A DNA stretch of 64,000 nt. Origin: Streptomyces aureocirculatus. GTDB lineage: Bacteria > Actinomycetota > Actinomycetes > Streptomycetales > Streptomycetaceae. Position 1 is the first letter of the stretch; every line of letters starts with the position of its first letter. Both the position numbers and the translations under genes were made by a program. The stretch spans positions 124,001-188,000 of the forward strand of contig NZ_JOAP01000004.1 in assembly GCF_000720475.1 (NCBI RefSeq), given 5' to 3'. The notes under the pieces were generated by a model that was given only the letters and a program-made list of their open reading frames with translations, was not told the DNA's origin and made no database searches. Of this stretch, positions 17,124-26,000 are shown in pieces.

Positions 17124-18206
17124 GTGGCAACGACGCTCGGCACGCCTCCTGTACCACCGCCGCACTCTTCCGTGCCCGGCAGCGGCAGCGGCAGCGGCAG
17201 CGGCAGCGGCAGCGGCAGCGGCAGCGGCAGCGGCAGCGGCAGCGGCAGTATTGGCCCTGGCGGCGGTGCCGGCGCCAGCACCGGCAGGGGCGTCTGGCGA
17301 CGCGGCCGGGTCGTCGCCGCCCTCGCGCTGCCCGCCACCTCGGTGATGTGGGCGCACCCCCACATCCCCAACCGGGTCGGTCACCTCGGCAGCCTCGTCG
17401 AGACCTTTCTGCCCTGGACGGGTCTCGCCGTGCCGCTCCTGCTGCTGTGCGCGCTGGTCCGCCGGTCGGCGACGGCCGCCGTGGCCGCCCTGCTGCCCGC
17501 GGTCACCTGGTGCTCACTGTTCGGCGGGACGCTCGTCGACAAGCGGACCGGCGGCGGAGACCTGACCGTCGTGACGCACAACGTCAACGAGCACAACGCA
17601 CGCCCGGCGCGCACGGCGCGCGCCCTCGCCGCCTCCGGCGCGGATGTGGTGGCGCTCGAAGAGCTGGGCGGCACGGCGATACCGGAGTACGTCAGGACAC
17701 TGGCCCGCACCCACCCGTACCACTCGGTACAGGGCACCGTCGGCCTGTGGAGCAGGTACCCGATCGCCGATGCCCGGCCGGTCGACATATCGCCCTGGGT
17801 GCGCGCCATGCGCACCACTGTCCGCACGCCCAAGGGCCTGGTCGCCGTTTTCGTCGCCCACCTGATGTCGGTCCGCTTCACCGCCTCGTCCGGTTTCACC
17901 ACCGATGCCCGTGACGCGGCGGCGCGTCGCCTCGGCACCGCGCTGAGTGCCGAGACACTTCCCCGCACCGTGCTCATGGGTGACTTCAACGGCACCTTCG
18001 AGGACCGGGCGCTGTCCTCCGTCACCACGCGGCTGCGCTCGGTCCAGGCCGAGGCGGGCGCCGGGTTCGGCTTCACCTGGCCCGCCTCGCTCCCCGTGGC
18101 GAGGATCGACCAGATCCTGGTGCGCGGCGTTGACCCGCGCTCGTCCTGGACACTGCCCGCCACCGACAGCGACCACCTGCCGGTGGCGGCCAGGCTGAAG
18201 CTGTGA
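17124..18206 (+). CDS. Membrane-anchored endonuclease/exonuclease/phosphatase-family protein
   Basis: 360 residues. The N-terminus carries a run of 12 Gly-Ser pairs followed by three hydrophobic segments (RVVAALALPATSVMWAH, FLPWTGLAVPLLLLCALV, AVAALLPAVTWCSLFGG). The EEP catalytic domain (~residues 145-360) has THNVNEHNA, the metal-binding Glu in VVALEELGG, VGLWSRYPI, MGDFNGT (Asp/Asn pair) and the final DSDHLPVAA (catalytic His). These match the DNase I/Mg-dependent phosphodiesterase fold; substrates may be phospholipid or nucleic acid outside the membrane. It starts with GTG, 7 bp after the carboxypeptidase stop, so they may be co-transcribed. Confidence 0.85.
   Translation: MATTLGTPPVPPPHSSVPGSGSGSGSGSGSGSGSGSGSGSGSIGPGGGAGASTGRGVWRRGRVVAALALPATSVMWAHPHIPNRVGHLGSLVETFLPWTGLAVPLLLLCALVRRSATAAVAALLPAVTWCSLFGGTLVDKRTGGGDLTVVTHNVNEHNARPARTARALAASGADVVALEELGGTAIPEYVRTLARTHPYHSVQGTVGLWSRYPIADARPVDISPWVRAMRTTVRTPKGLVAVFVAHLMSVRFTASSGFTTDARDAAARRLGTALSAETLPRTVLMGDFNGTFEDRALSSVTTRLRSVQAEAGAGFGFTWPASLPVARIDQILVRGVDPRSSWTLPATDSDHLPVAARLKL
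17178..17249. repeat. ggcagc hexanucleotide repeat encoding (Gly-Ser)12
   Basis: Eleven ggcagc units and one ggcagt in tandem inside the EEP gene. Multiples of 6 bp preserve the frame, so length can vary by slippage. Confidence 0.95.
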
Positions 18207-18467
18207 ACCCACCAGGCCCACCAAGCCCGCCGGGTCCGCAGTCCGTACGCGGACGCAAATGGCACGTTTGACGACGGATGTCGGGGCAAGCCGTACCAAA
18301 GAGAACGCTGAACGGAATCGCTGAACGGTCGGACCGACCGGAGGGGAGTGCGCGGGGCATCGAGGGCCCGGGCCGCCCATGAGCAGGAGCGGCGCCACTC
18401 GAGATGCGCCCCCAGCACACCGCCCCTAGCGTGACAAACAGCAGTACACCGCAGCAAAGGAGTGACC

Positions 18468-18665
18468 GTGGGCGAGAACGCTATGGACAAGGCCAAGGGC
18501 AAGGCCAAGGAGATGGCCGGCAAGGTGACCGGGAACGACCGGATGAAGGCCGAGGGCAAGACGGACCAGGCCAAGGGCAAGGTGCGCGACGCCACCGACA
18601 ACGCGCGCGAAAAGGCGGAAGGCGTCCGCGACTCTCTGCGTGACCGCGACGACGACAACCGCTGA
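18468..18665 (+). CDS. CsbD-family stress protein
   Basis: A 65-residue, highly charged protein: MGENAMDKAKGKAKEMAGKV, TGNDRMKAEGKTDQAKGKVR, DATDNAREKAEGVRDSLRDR. This is the repeated Lys/Ala/Gly pattern of CsbD proteins, small hydrophilic proteins induced by general stress (sigma B regulons). GTG 18468 is selected because AAGGAG lies 5 bp upstream; an earlier GTG at 18462 overlaps the ribosome site. A strong terminator follows immediately. Confidence 0.9.
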   Translation: MGENAMDKAKGKAKEMAGKVTGNDRMKAEGKTDQAKGKVRDATDNAREKAEGVRDSLRDRDDDNR

Positions 18666-18676
18666 CGTACGCCGCA

Positions 18677-18714
18677 GGTGCCGCCCCTCCCGTTACGGGT
18701 GGGGCGGCGCCTTT
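18677..18714 (+). terminator. Rho-independent terminator of csbD-like gene
   Basis: A 16-bp stem (18677-18692 with 18696-18711, one mismatch and one wobble) with a tta loop and a following ttt run begins 12 bp after the CsbD stop. Confidence 0.85.
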
Positions 18715-18829
18715 GTACGCACCGTTCCCGTCCCTACACCATGCCGGGACGGCCGCCGGTTCCCCGTGGATAGAAGGCGGCCATGGCGGATTTATGGGAG
18801 AGGCTCGACTCCGGGCCGCGTCGGTGCCG

Positions 18830-19429
18830 TCAGGAGCAGGGCTTGTAGAAGTGCTTCCAGGCGTCGGTGGGCATGGTGGGCGGTTCGCCGGGGGCGCCGA
18901 ACCGCCCGTACTTCTGCTGGACGTGGTCGCCGACGTCAAAGTGGCCGGAGGCACGGGAGCCGAGGTCGGCGCGCTTGAGGGGGCCGGGGCGGAAGTCGGC
19001 GACACGCCTGGTCGCCGGGTCGTCCCCACCCGAGGGCTGGACGATGTTGACGACGATGTCCAGGGTGCCGTCCTGGGTGAAGTCGGCGACCGCGGCGGTG
19101 GCGACCTGGTCCGTCCGCACGCCGAGAAGGTCGTCGACGGAGTGCTTCGGGCCGAACGAACCGCTCGCGGTGCCCCATTGGACCGTCATTCTGGTGCCGG
19201 TGTTCCCGGGGTTGCTCATCCTGTCCGGGTTGCCGTCCGCGTCGAGATCCCCGACCAACGTGGCCGCTCCGGCCAGGCACGGGACCGCGAGCACGGCGAC
19301 GGTGCGGCCGGACCGGCTCGCCTCGCCTGTCTCGGGCCCGACCGCCCCTGCCTGGCAGGCGGCGTACGTCAGGGTCACGGAGGCCGCCCCGAGGGGCGCG
19401 GCGATCCAGCGCGAACGTACGTGCGACAT
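18830..19429 (-). CDS. Secreted FG-GAP/VCBS-like protein, shortened
   Basis: 199 residues with a signal peptide (RWIAAPLGAASVTLTYAACQ). It contains an FG-GAP calcium-type repeat (LVGDLDADGNPDRMSNPGN) and a second (VADFTQDGTLDIVVNIVQPS). It is a paralogue of the 56135-56878 gene and shares the ending MPT.(A/G)WKHFYKPCS. Compared with that copy it lacks ~48 residues: FDVGDH is joined straight to VQQKYGRFG, while the other copy has another FG-GAP segment between GDH and LQQRYG. The frame is kept. ATG 19429 has a GAAGGG site 9 bp upstream. Extracellular; function unknown. Confidence 0.8.
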   Translation of the reverse strand: MSHVRSRWIAAPLGAASVTLTYAACQAGAVGPETGEASRSGRTVAVLAVPCLAGAATLVGDLDADGNPDRMSNPGNTGTRMTVQWGTASGSFGPKHSVDDLLGVRTDQVATAAVADFTQDGTLDIVVNIVQPSGGDDPATRRVADFRPGPLKRADLGSRASGHFDVGDHVQQKYGRFGAPGEPPTMPTDAWKHFYKPCS

Positions 19430-19796
19430 AAACGAGGACCCTTCCATCGTTACCGCGCGGCGGGCGCCGTGGAGCTGTGGCCCGAGAACCGTACGGACCG
19501 CGGGTCCGCGGCCACGTCGGCGAGAATCGCGTAGCCCGCAACCTACGTAATCAGGGGTGCGCGCCGTGCTCCACGGCCTCGGACGAGGCGGAGGGCCGTT
19601 CCTGACTCGGCGGTAAAACTCGCGAGTAATGTCCCGGGCGCACCGGCATTCGCATGCTGGAGCAGGCAGCACTTCGCAGCACATTCCCGTGGAAGTGGTT
19701 TAGACCATACTCCTGGATCGATGCACGGTCAACATCTTGCCTACCATTCGGGGCAAGAGTAGATTCCCCCGCCAAGCACCAACCGGAATAGCCCGT

Positions 19797-19865
19797 CGTT
19801 GCACATGCTGAAATGCCTCCGTTGCACATGGTGAAATCTCGGCGTTGCACATGGTGAAATCGTCT
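19797..19865. promoter_or_regulatory. Three 23-bp direct repeats, regulator-binding candidate
   Basis: Copies at 19797, 19820 and 19843 share the core cgttgcacatggtgaaat, with one change in the first (ctg for gtg). Spacing is exactly 23 bp, about two helix turns, so the copies face the same side of the DNA as operator iterons would. They lie ~125 bp upstream of the MFS gene that opens the cluster. Confidence 0.75.
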
Positions 19866-19942
19866 CAAATGGCAGGATGAGGATGGCGAGCAACTGGCCT
19901 CCTGTGCTTCTCTGAGCCGAGCCGAATCACGGATTCCGCTAC

Positions 19943-19974
19943 GGTTTCTTTGCGGTTTCTTTGCGTTTCTTTGC
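19943..19974. repeat. T-rich 11-bp tandem repeat before MFS start
   Basis: Units ggtttctttgc, ggtttctttgc and gtttctttgc run directly into the AAGGGAGGG ribosome site of the MFS gene. They form an unusual pyrimidine-rich leader in this GC-rich genome. Confidence 0.85.
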
Positions 19975-19986
19975 AAGGGAGGGTAT

Positions 19987-21513
19987 GTGATTGCCGTTCG
20001 CAGGCACGGGCGACATTTACGCGTCACGCGCTCCTCCCGTGCCTCCTGTGCGAGATGTCGGCAATCCGTATCGGAGCATGACTCCCGGCACCGGGACGAG
20101 AGGCTGTTGCGGGCGGCGTTCATCATTTCCAGCAGTGGGGACTGGATATTCCGGTTCGCCTTACCCGTCCTCGTGCTCCAGCTCACCGGATCGGCCGCAT
20201 CGGCTGCACTGACCTATGCAGTCGAATTCGTGCCGTTCGTAGTCATAGGCCTGTTCAGCGGAGTCGTCGCCGACCGGGCCGACCGGCGGAAACTGATGAT
20301 GGCGTGCGATGTGGTCTCCGCGGCGATCGTCGCCGGGATCGGCGTGCTGTGTCTCCTCGATCCGCCGGCGGTCCTGGTGATCGTGGCCGCTTTCCTGCTG
20401 GGGTGCGTGCGGCCGTTCTCGTTCCCCGCGTTCCAGGGATTCATCACCGAGCGCGTCGCCAAGGACCGGCGGGCCACGATGAACGCCTGGGTCCAGGGCG
20501 CGGACGGCACCCTCGGCATGCTGGGCCCGGTCGCCGGTGTCGCGGTCGTCACGCTCCTCGGGCCGACCGCGGCGAGCTTCGTGAACGCGGCGTCGTTCAC
20601 CGTGTCCGCCCTGCTGATCGGCGCCACCGCCGTCCTCGCGGCAGGGCCGCGGCTGCGGACGTCGATCCGCACCGCGTGCCGCTCGCTCCTCCCGGACTCC
20701 GTCGCGGCGCTGCGCATGCTGCGCGCCGAGCGGGCCCTGTGGTGGGCCACGATCCTGCTGACCCTGGCCAACTTCACGTTTCCCGCCGCCGCGGCCAATC
20801 TCGTCTACATCGTGGCGGGGCCCGACGGGCACGTCCCGGCCTCGCTCGCGGTGATCGCCGCCGCACAGGGACTCGGCGCAGCGCTCGGCGCCGCCGCTTC
20901 GCCCGTGCTGCTGCGGAGGTTCGCCCCGGGCACGCTGATGGCGGCGGCCATGGCCGTGAAGGCCCTGGCCCTGACGCTGCCCGCACTTCAGCCGGGCGTC
21001 GGGACGCTGACCCTGTGCTGGTTCGTCGTGGGCGTGACGACCTCCACGTTCATCGTGCCCTGGCGGACCTATCGGCAGGGAGCGGTCGATCCGGAATTCC
21101 TCGGCCGGGTGGTGGGGCTGCAGCGGGCCATCCCCTTTTCCGCCGTTCCGGTCAGTTCCCTGCTCGGGAGCTGGCTGGTCGTCGAATTCGGGGTCACCAC
21201 GCTGTTCACGGCCATCGCGGCCGTCCAGGTGCTCGTCTGGCTCGGTACCCGCTTCTCCCCGCTGGGGAGAGCCGACGACGCCGACAACACGGCTGGATCC
21301 GGAACAGCGGAATCCAGAGCGACGGAACCCGACGCGTCGAAATCCGGCACGGCGGAATCCCGCGCCGTCGACTCCAGAGCTGTGGAGTCCAGAGCCGTGG
21401 AATCCAGAGCCGTGGAATCCAGAGCCGTGGAATCCGGCGCAGCACAATCCAGTGCGCCAGGACCCGATGTCGCCCGGCCCCCGGGAATGCCGATCGCACA
21501 GCGGATCTCATAA
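19987..21513 (+). CDS. MFS transporter, probable product exporter
   Basis: 508 residues with about 10-12 TM segments of the enterobactin-exporter/MFS_3 type: DWIFRFALPVLVLQLTGSA, GLFSGVVADRADRRKLMMA (the MFS loop 2-3 motif), FSFPAFQGFI, AWVQGADGTLGMLGPVAGVA, and a C-half ending VLVWLGTRFSPLG. The GTG start follows AGGGAGG by 5 bp. A ~40-residue N-terminal extension is Arg-rich, so a downstream start is possible. The C-terminal ~75 residues are a hydrophilic Ser/Glu/Ala tail of repeated RAVES units. It is the first gene of the + strand cluster and likely exports its product. Confidence 0.85.
   Translation: MIAVRRHGRHLRVTRSSRASCARCRQSVSEHDSRHRDERLLRAAFIISSSGDWIFRFALPVLVLQLTGSAASAALTYAVEFVPFVVIGLFSGVVADRADRRKLMMACDVVSAAIVAGIGVLCLLDPPAVLVIVAAFLLGCVRPFSFPAFQGFITERVAKDRRATMNAWVQGADGTLGMLGPVAGVAVVTLLGPTAASFVNAASFTVSALLIGATAVLAAGPRLRTSIRTACRSLLPDSVAALRMLRAERALWWATILLTLANFTFPAAAANLVYIVAGPDGHVPASLAVIAAAQGLGAALGAAASPVLLRRFAPGTLMAAAMAVKALALTLPALQPGVGTLTLCWFVVGVTTSTFIVPWRTYRQGAVDPEFLGRVVGLQRAIPFSAVPVSSLLGSWLVVEFGVTTLFTAIAAVQVLVWLGTRFSPLGRADDADNTAGSGTAESRATEPDASKSGTAESRAVDSRAVESRAVESRAVESRAVESGAAQSSAPGPDVARPPGMPIAQRIS
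21361..21435. repeat. 15-bp tandem repeat encoding RAVES pentapeptides
   Basis: Five 15-bp units (21361, 21376, 21391, 21406, 21421), the last three identical (agagccgtggaatcc), encode RAVDS and then four RAVES in the cytoplasmic tail of the MFS protein. Identity of the last copies suggests recent slippage. Confidence 0.95.
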
Positions 21514-21625
21514 GCAGCCCTTGAGCGGCCCGATCTGCACTCCGTGCAGGCAGATCGCGCCGAAAACCTATGCACGTCCACTCCGTCATTGTTCGCCGTT
21601 ATCAGTCACGGAAAGGTGTGAGTTG

Positions 21626-22426
21626 ATGCCATTATTTTTCGAGGGAAACGGAACGGTGTCGGCACAGCGGGAGCACTTCGCGGAGTCCGGCTATCTCGTC
21701 CTGCCAGGTCTGCTCCCCGAATCGCTGCTCGACCGGCTGGTGCCGGAGGTGGACCTCTGGGTGGACGACGGACTGCGGTCCCGGTCGATCGCCGCCTGCC
21801 TGGACCCCGGCCCCGACGACGACCCGCCACCCGTCATGGAGCTTGAGCTGCCCGCACACGGCGAACTCCTCACCCACGAGCCGCTGTTGCAGGTCATCGC
21901 GGACCTCATGGGCGCCCCGTTCGTCTTCCACCACCTGCACAGCGACCGGCACAACCCCGGGGCCCCCGGCAAGCCATGGCACCACGACCACGAACCCAAC
22001 GACCGCGACGACCCCGGCCTGGTGATGGTGCACGCACTGCACTACCTCGGCGGTCTCGACGGCACGGTCGGCAGCCTCACCGTGGTGCCCGGCTCCCACC
22101 ACAGCCCCTGGAGCAAGTCCGCGCTCGCCCACCTCGACACCTCCGAACTGCCCGGCGAAGTGGTCATCGACGCGTTGCCGCCCGGCTCCACGGTGCTCAT
22201 CAACTCCGCCCTGCTGCACGCCCGCAGACCCACCGCGAGCCCGCCCGGCACCCTGCCCCGCTACTTCGTCGACGCGTCGTACTGCCAGACGGGGGCACGC
22301 TGGCGGCCCGTGAAGCCGTACTGGCGGCACATGCTCGCCGCCGCCCGCGACCTCGACCTCGGCGGCGGGCGCTGGCCGGAGCTGTTCGCGGAACGGCACT
22401 TCACCGAGTACGCCCGGCCGGCGTGA
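21626..22426 (+). CDS. PhyH-family Fe(II)/2-oxoglutarate dioxygenase
   Basis: 266 residues of the phytanoyl-CoA dioxygenase family. The iron facial triad is visible: H119-x-D121 (KPWHHDHEP) and the distal His 198 (NSALLHARRPT), with nearby Arg 200/201 as 2-oxoglutarate binders. VPGSHHSPW and PPGSTVLIN are typical flanking strands. It would hydroxylate or otherwise oxidise an amino acid or carrier-bound substrate. ATG 21626 is chosen because the domain (HFAESGYLVLPGLL) begins at once; AAAGG lies upstream. It is followed after 15 bp by the DUF6309-like gene and then the NRPS, so it is a tailoring enzyme of the cluster. Confidence 0.88.
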   Translation: MPLFFEGNGTVSAQREHFAESGYLVLPGLLPESLLDRLVPEVDLWVDDGLRSRSIAACLDPGPDDDPPPVMELELPAHGELLTHEPLLQVIADLMGAPFVFHHLHSDRHNPGAPGKPWHHDHEPNDRDDPGLVMVHALHYLGGLDGTVGSLTVVPGSHHSPWSKSALAHLDTSELPGEVVIDALPPGSTVLINSALLHARRPTASPPGTLPRYFVDASYCQTGARWRPVKPYWRHMLAAARDLDLGGGRWPELFAERHFTEYARPA

Positions 22427-22441
22427 GAGAGGACAGCGCGC

Positions 22442-23035
22442 ATGCAGATCATCGGCCCCGCCACCTTCGACGAGGTACACGCCCACTTCCACCGGGACCA
22501 CCCCGTCGCACGCGACCACGACGTCAACACCAACGCGGACGCGGACAGCGCACTGCTCCTGGCCGACACGGCCTTCCGCACCTGGTCGACGGTACGGCTG
22601 TCGCGCGCCGACGTCCGCTCGGTGCTGCTGCCCTGGCACATCGGCTGCGGCGGCGGACGCGAACTCGTGCCGCCCACCGGCCTCACGGTCGGTGAGACGG
22701 CGGACCTCCTGCGCGCGCACGAACCGGAGTTCGCGGCGGCCAACCCGGTGTGCACCGCCAAGCTCACCCTGTTCCGCACCCACCCGCTCTCCTCCATCTA
22801 CCTCACCACCCGCCCCATCCCCCACGACCACTACGCGGGCCTGCCCACCGACGAAGGCCTGGTCCACCTCGACGGCCTGCACCGCCTGCTCGCCTGGGAG
22901 CTTGCCGGACGCCTGTCGCCACGCGAGGAACTCACCGCCTACATCGCCGGTGACCTCACCTTCCTCACCCTCCTCACCTCGGCCGCCACGAGTGACAGCG
23001 CACCGAACGCCACCACCGGAGGTCCACGCCCATGA
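22442..23035 (+). CDS. DUF6309-like cluster protein of unknown function
   Basis: 197 residues, no signal peptide or TM. The sequence is rich in His and Asp at apparently conserved places (FDEVHAHFHRDHPVARDHD, PWHIGCGGGRELVPP, NPVCTAKLTLFRTHP, YLTTRPIPHDHYAGL, LVHLDGLHRLLAWELAG). I recall a family of this type (DUF6309) associated with streptomycete secondary metabolism, but this identification is from memory. The stop overlaps the NRPS start (23032), so it is translationally coupled to it and should act with it. A catalytic role is possible given the polar motifs; nothing more can be said. Confidence 0.7.
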   Translation: MQIIGPATFDEVHAHFHRDHPVARDHDVNTNADADSALLLADTAFRTWSTVRLSRADVRSVLLPWHIGCGGGRELVPPTGLTVGETADLLRAHEPEFAAANPVCTAKLTLFRTHPLSSIYLTTRPIPHDHYAGLPTDEGLVHLDGLHRLLAWELAGRLSPREELTAYIAGDLTFLTLLTSAATSDSAPNATTGGPRP

Positions 23036-26000
23036 CGCGAGCGATGCGCTCCCCCGCCTCGCCGTCCGACGCCCCGCAGCCCGGACCGCTGCGGGCCACA
23101 CCTCCCGAACAGCCCCGGACGACCCTGCCCGACCTGCTCCTGCGCAACGCCCGCGACCACCCGGACCGGCCCGCCCTCAGCGACGGGACCCGTACCCTCG
23201 ACCACCGCGGGCTCGACGCCGCCACCGCGCACATCGCGGCCCGCCTCACCGGCCTCGGCGCCGTGCGCGGCGACCGGGTGGCGCTGCTCGGCCCCCGGGA
23301 CGCCCGTATGTGCGCGCTGCTGCACGGCGTGCTCCGCGCGGGAGCCACCGCCGTCCTGGTCGACCCGGAGTGGAGCCCACGCGATGTCCACCGGCGCCTG
23401 GCCGCCGTCAAGGTGCGCCACGTCCTCAGCACCGCCGCGCACCTGCGTGCGCCCGAGCCGTACGACACCGAGTACGTGGACGTCGACGTGCTGCCCGCGA
23501 GCACGCGGGGCGAACCTGCCGCCGCGCCCCCCTGCGCCCCTGACGACCTCGCGTATCTGTCCTTCACCTCCGGGTCCAGCGGGGAGCCCAAGGCCGTCGC
23601 GGTCACCCACGCCAACGCGGTGCACTACGCGCTCGCCCTGCGCGAGAGGCTCGGCCTCACCGACGCCGACGCGCCGTGCGTCGCCCATGTCACCACCCTT
23701 GCCGCCGACCTCGGGCACACCGCGTGGCTGCTCGCCCTCGCGACCGCGGGCTCGGTGCACGTCGTGCCCGACGCGCGGACGCGCGACCCGGAGGCGTTTT
23801 GGGCGTCGCTGCGCGAGGCCGGGGTCGGCGTGCTCAAGACGACGCCCTCGCATCTGACGGCCCTGCTCGCGGGACGGCCGTCGGACGCGCCCGCCCTCGA
23901 CACCGTCCTGCTCGGCGGGGAAGCCCTGCCCCGGTCGCTGGCCGCGGGCCTGCTCGCCGACGGAGTGACCTCCCGGATCGCCAACCACTACGGGCCGACC
24001 GAGACCACCGTCGGCGCCACCTGCTTCCTCGCCGCCACCGTGGCCGAGCTGCCCGCCGACGAGCCCACCGTGCCCATCGGAACCGCGATCGGCGACGTCG
24101 AACTGCGGCTCGCGCCCGAGACCGGGGAGGGCGAGCTGTACATCGGCGGCCAGGGCGTGAGCGCCGGGTACTACGGCCGCCCGTACGAGACCGCGCGCCG
24201 CTTCGTGGCCCACGAGGGGCGGCGGATGTACCGCACGGGTGACGTGTGCCGGCGCAGGCCTGACGGCAACCTCGTGTTCGTCGGGCGCTCGGACCGCCAG
24301 GTCAAGGTCCGGGGCTTCCGCGTCGACCCCGCCGAGATCGAGCGGGCCATCGAGGAGTTCCCCGGCGTCGGCCAAGGCGCGGTGATCGTGCGCGCCACCC
24401 CGGCGGGCAGTCAGCTCCTGGCCGCCGTGCGTCTCGCCGCCGGGTGCGAGGAGGAGCAGACGCTCGCCGCGCTCCGCACCCATCTGCACGACCGGCTACC
24501 CGGCTACTCCGTGCCGCAGCCGGTCCTCGCCCTTCCGGAGTTCCCCTTCGGCGCCAACGGCAAGCTCGACCGCGTGCGCCTGAGCGGCATCGTGTCCGGT
24601 CTCATCGAGTCCCGGGCCCGCACCGCACGCCCCGAGCCGTCCACGCCGCAGTCGCCCGCCGACCGTACCGCCGCCTCCCTCGCGCACGCCGTGTGCGAGC
24701 TGTGGGCGGACGCCCTCGGCCTGCCCGTGGTGGACCCGCACGCCGACGTGCTGAGCCTCGGCGGCGACTCGATCCTCGCCATGCGCACCATTGCCTTCCT
24801 GCGCCGCCGCGGTCACCGCGTCGCGTTCGAGGACTTCTACGAGCATCCGACGCCCACGCGCCTCGCGGCCGTCGCCGCGTCGTCACGGCGGCGTCCCCAG
24901 CCGCGTACGGGAACGACGGCCGCCGAGCCGCACCATCTGGCGCCCGCCCAGCGGTGGCTGTTCCGGCAGCCCGTCGACGAGCCGCGGCACTGGAACCAAT
25001 CGGTACTGCTTCGGTGCCGTGCGCGCGTGGACGCGGGTGCCCTGGCACGGGCGGTCGAGGCCGTCCTGCACCGGCACACCGCGCTGCGCAGGCCCATCGG
25101 CCCCGGCGGTCTCGGCCCGCTGCGGGCCGCGGGCGACCTGGACGCGGTGAGCCACTCGCGGGTGCGCGCGGAGGAGCCGCCGGCCGAGGCGGTCGGCGCG
25201 GTCTGTACCGAGCTGCACCGCTCCCTGGACCCGGAGGCCGGGCGGCTGCTGCGGGTGCATCTGTTCGCGGGCGGGCCGGGTGTCGACGACCGGATCGCGC
25301 TGATCGCCCATCACCTCGTGGTGGACGGCCTCTCCTGGCGCATCCTCCTCGACGACCTCGCCGCCGCCTACCGCGCCGAGTCGGCGGGGCGCCGGGCCGA
25401 ACTCCCGCCGACCGCCGACTTCTACGCCTGGGCCGCGACCGCGCCCCGGGCCGGGGCCGCCCGACCGGCGGTCGCGCCCCGGCTCCCGGTGGACGACGCC
25501 ACCTCGGGCACCGAACCCGCCACCCTCGTCTGGAGCCTCGACGAGCAGGCAACAAGCCGCCTCGTCGGGCGCCACGGCCGCGCACAGGGCCTCGAAGCCC
25601 TGCTGCTCGGCGCGTTCGCCGACGCCACCCTCGCCTGGAGCGGCCGGCGCGGCCTCGGCGTGGAAGTGGAGACCCACGGCCGCGGGACCGACGGCGCGGA
25701 CGGGCAGTACCTGGACACGGTGGGCTGGTTCACCGCCGTCAAGTGGCTGGCCGTCGCAGCCGTCGACGGCAGCCGGGACGTGGCAGCCGTCGAGGACCTC
25801 GTACGCCGTGCCCCCCAGTTGCCCATGGACGTCGAAGGGGCACGCCCCGAGGCGGCGTTCAACTTCCTCGGCACGTTCCGGCTGCCCGACGAGCCGTCCC
25901 TCGACTGGACGGTGGCCGACGAGCAGGCGGGGGCGGCCCGCTGCCACACCGGGGACTCCCTCTACCGGCTGCGGCTCACCGCCCGGATCGTCGACGGCCG

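Larger units (their letters stand above)
19430..19986. other. Regulatory region upstream of the biosynthetic cluster
   Basis: About 560 bp with lower GC than its surroundings and no gene. It carries three 23-bp direct repeats (19797-19865) and three 10/11-bp T-rich repeats (19943-19974) before the first gene of the cluster, and presumably the leftward promoter of the FG-GAP gene at its left end. Confidence 0.6.

Noticed and set aside
19797..19865. CRISPR array or origin iterons
   Set aside because: Three 23-bp copies without spacers; no cas gene and no replication initiator gene nearby. A regulatory site fits better.
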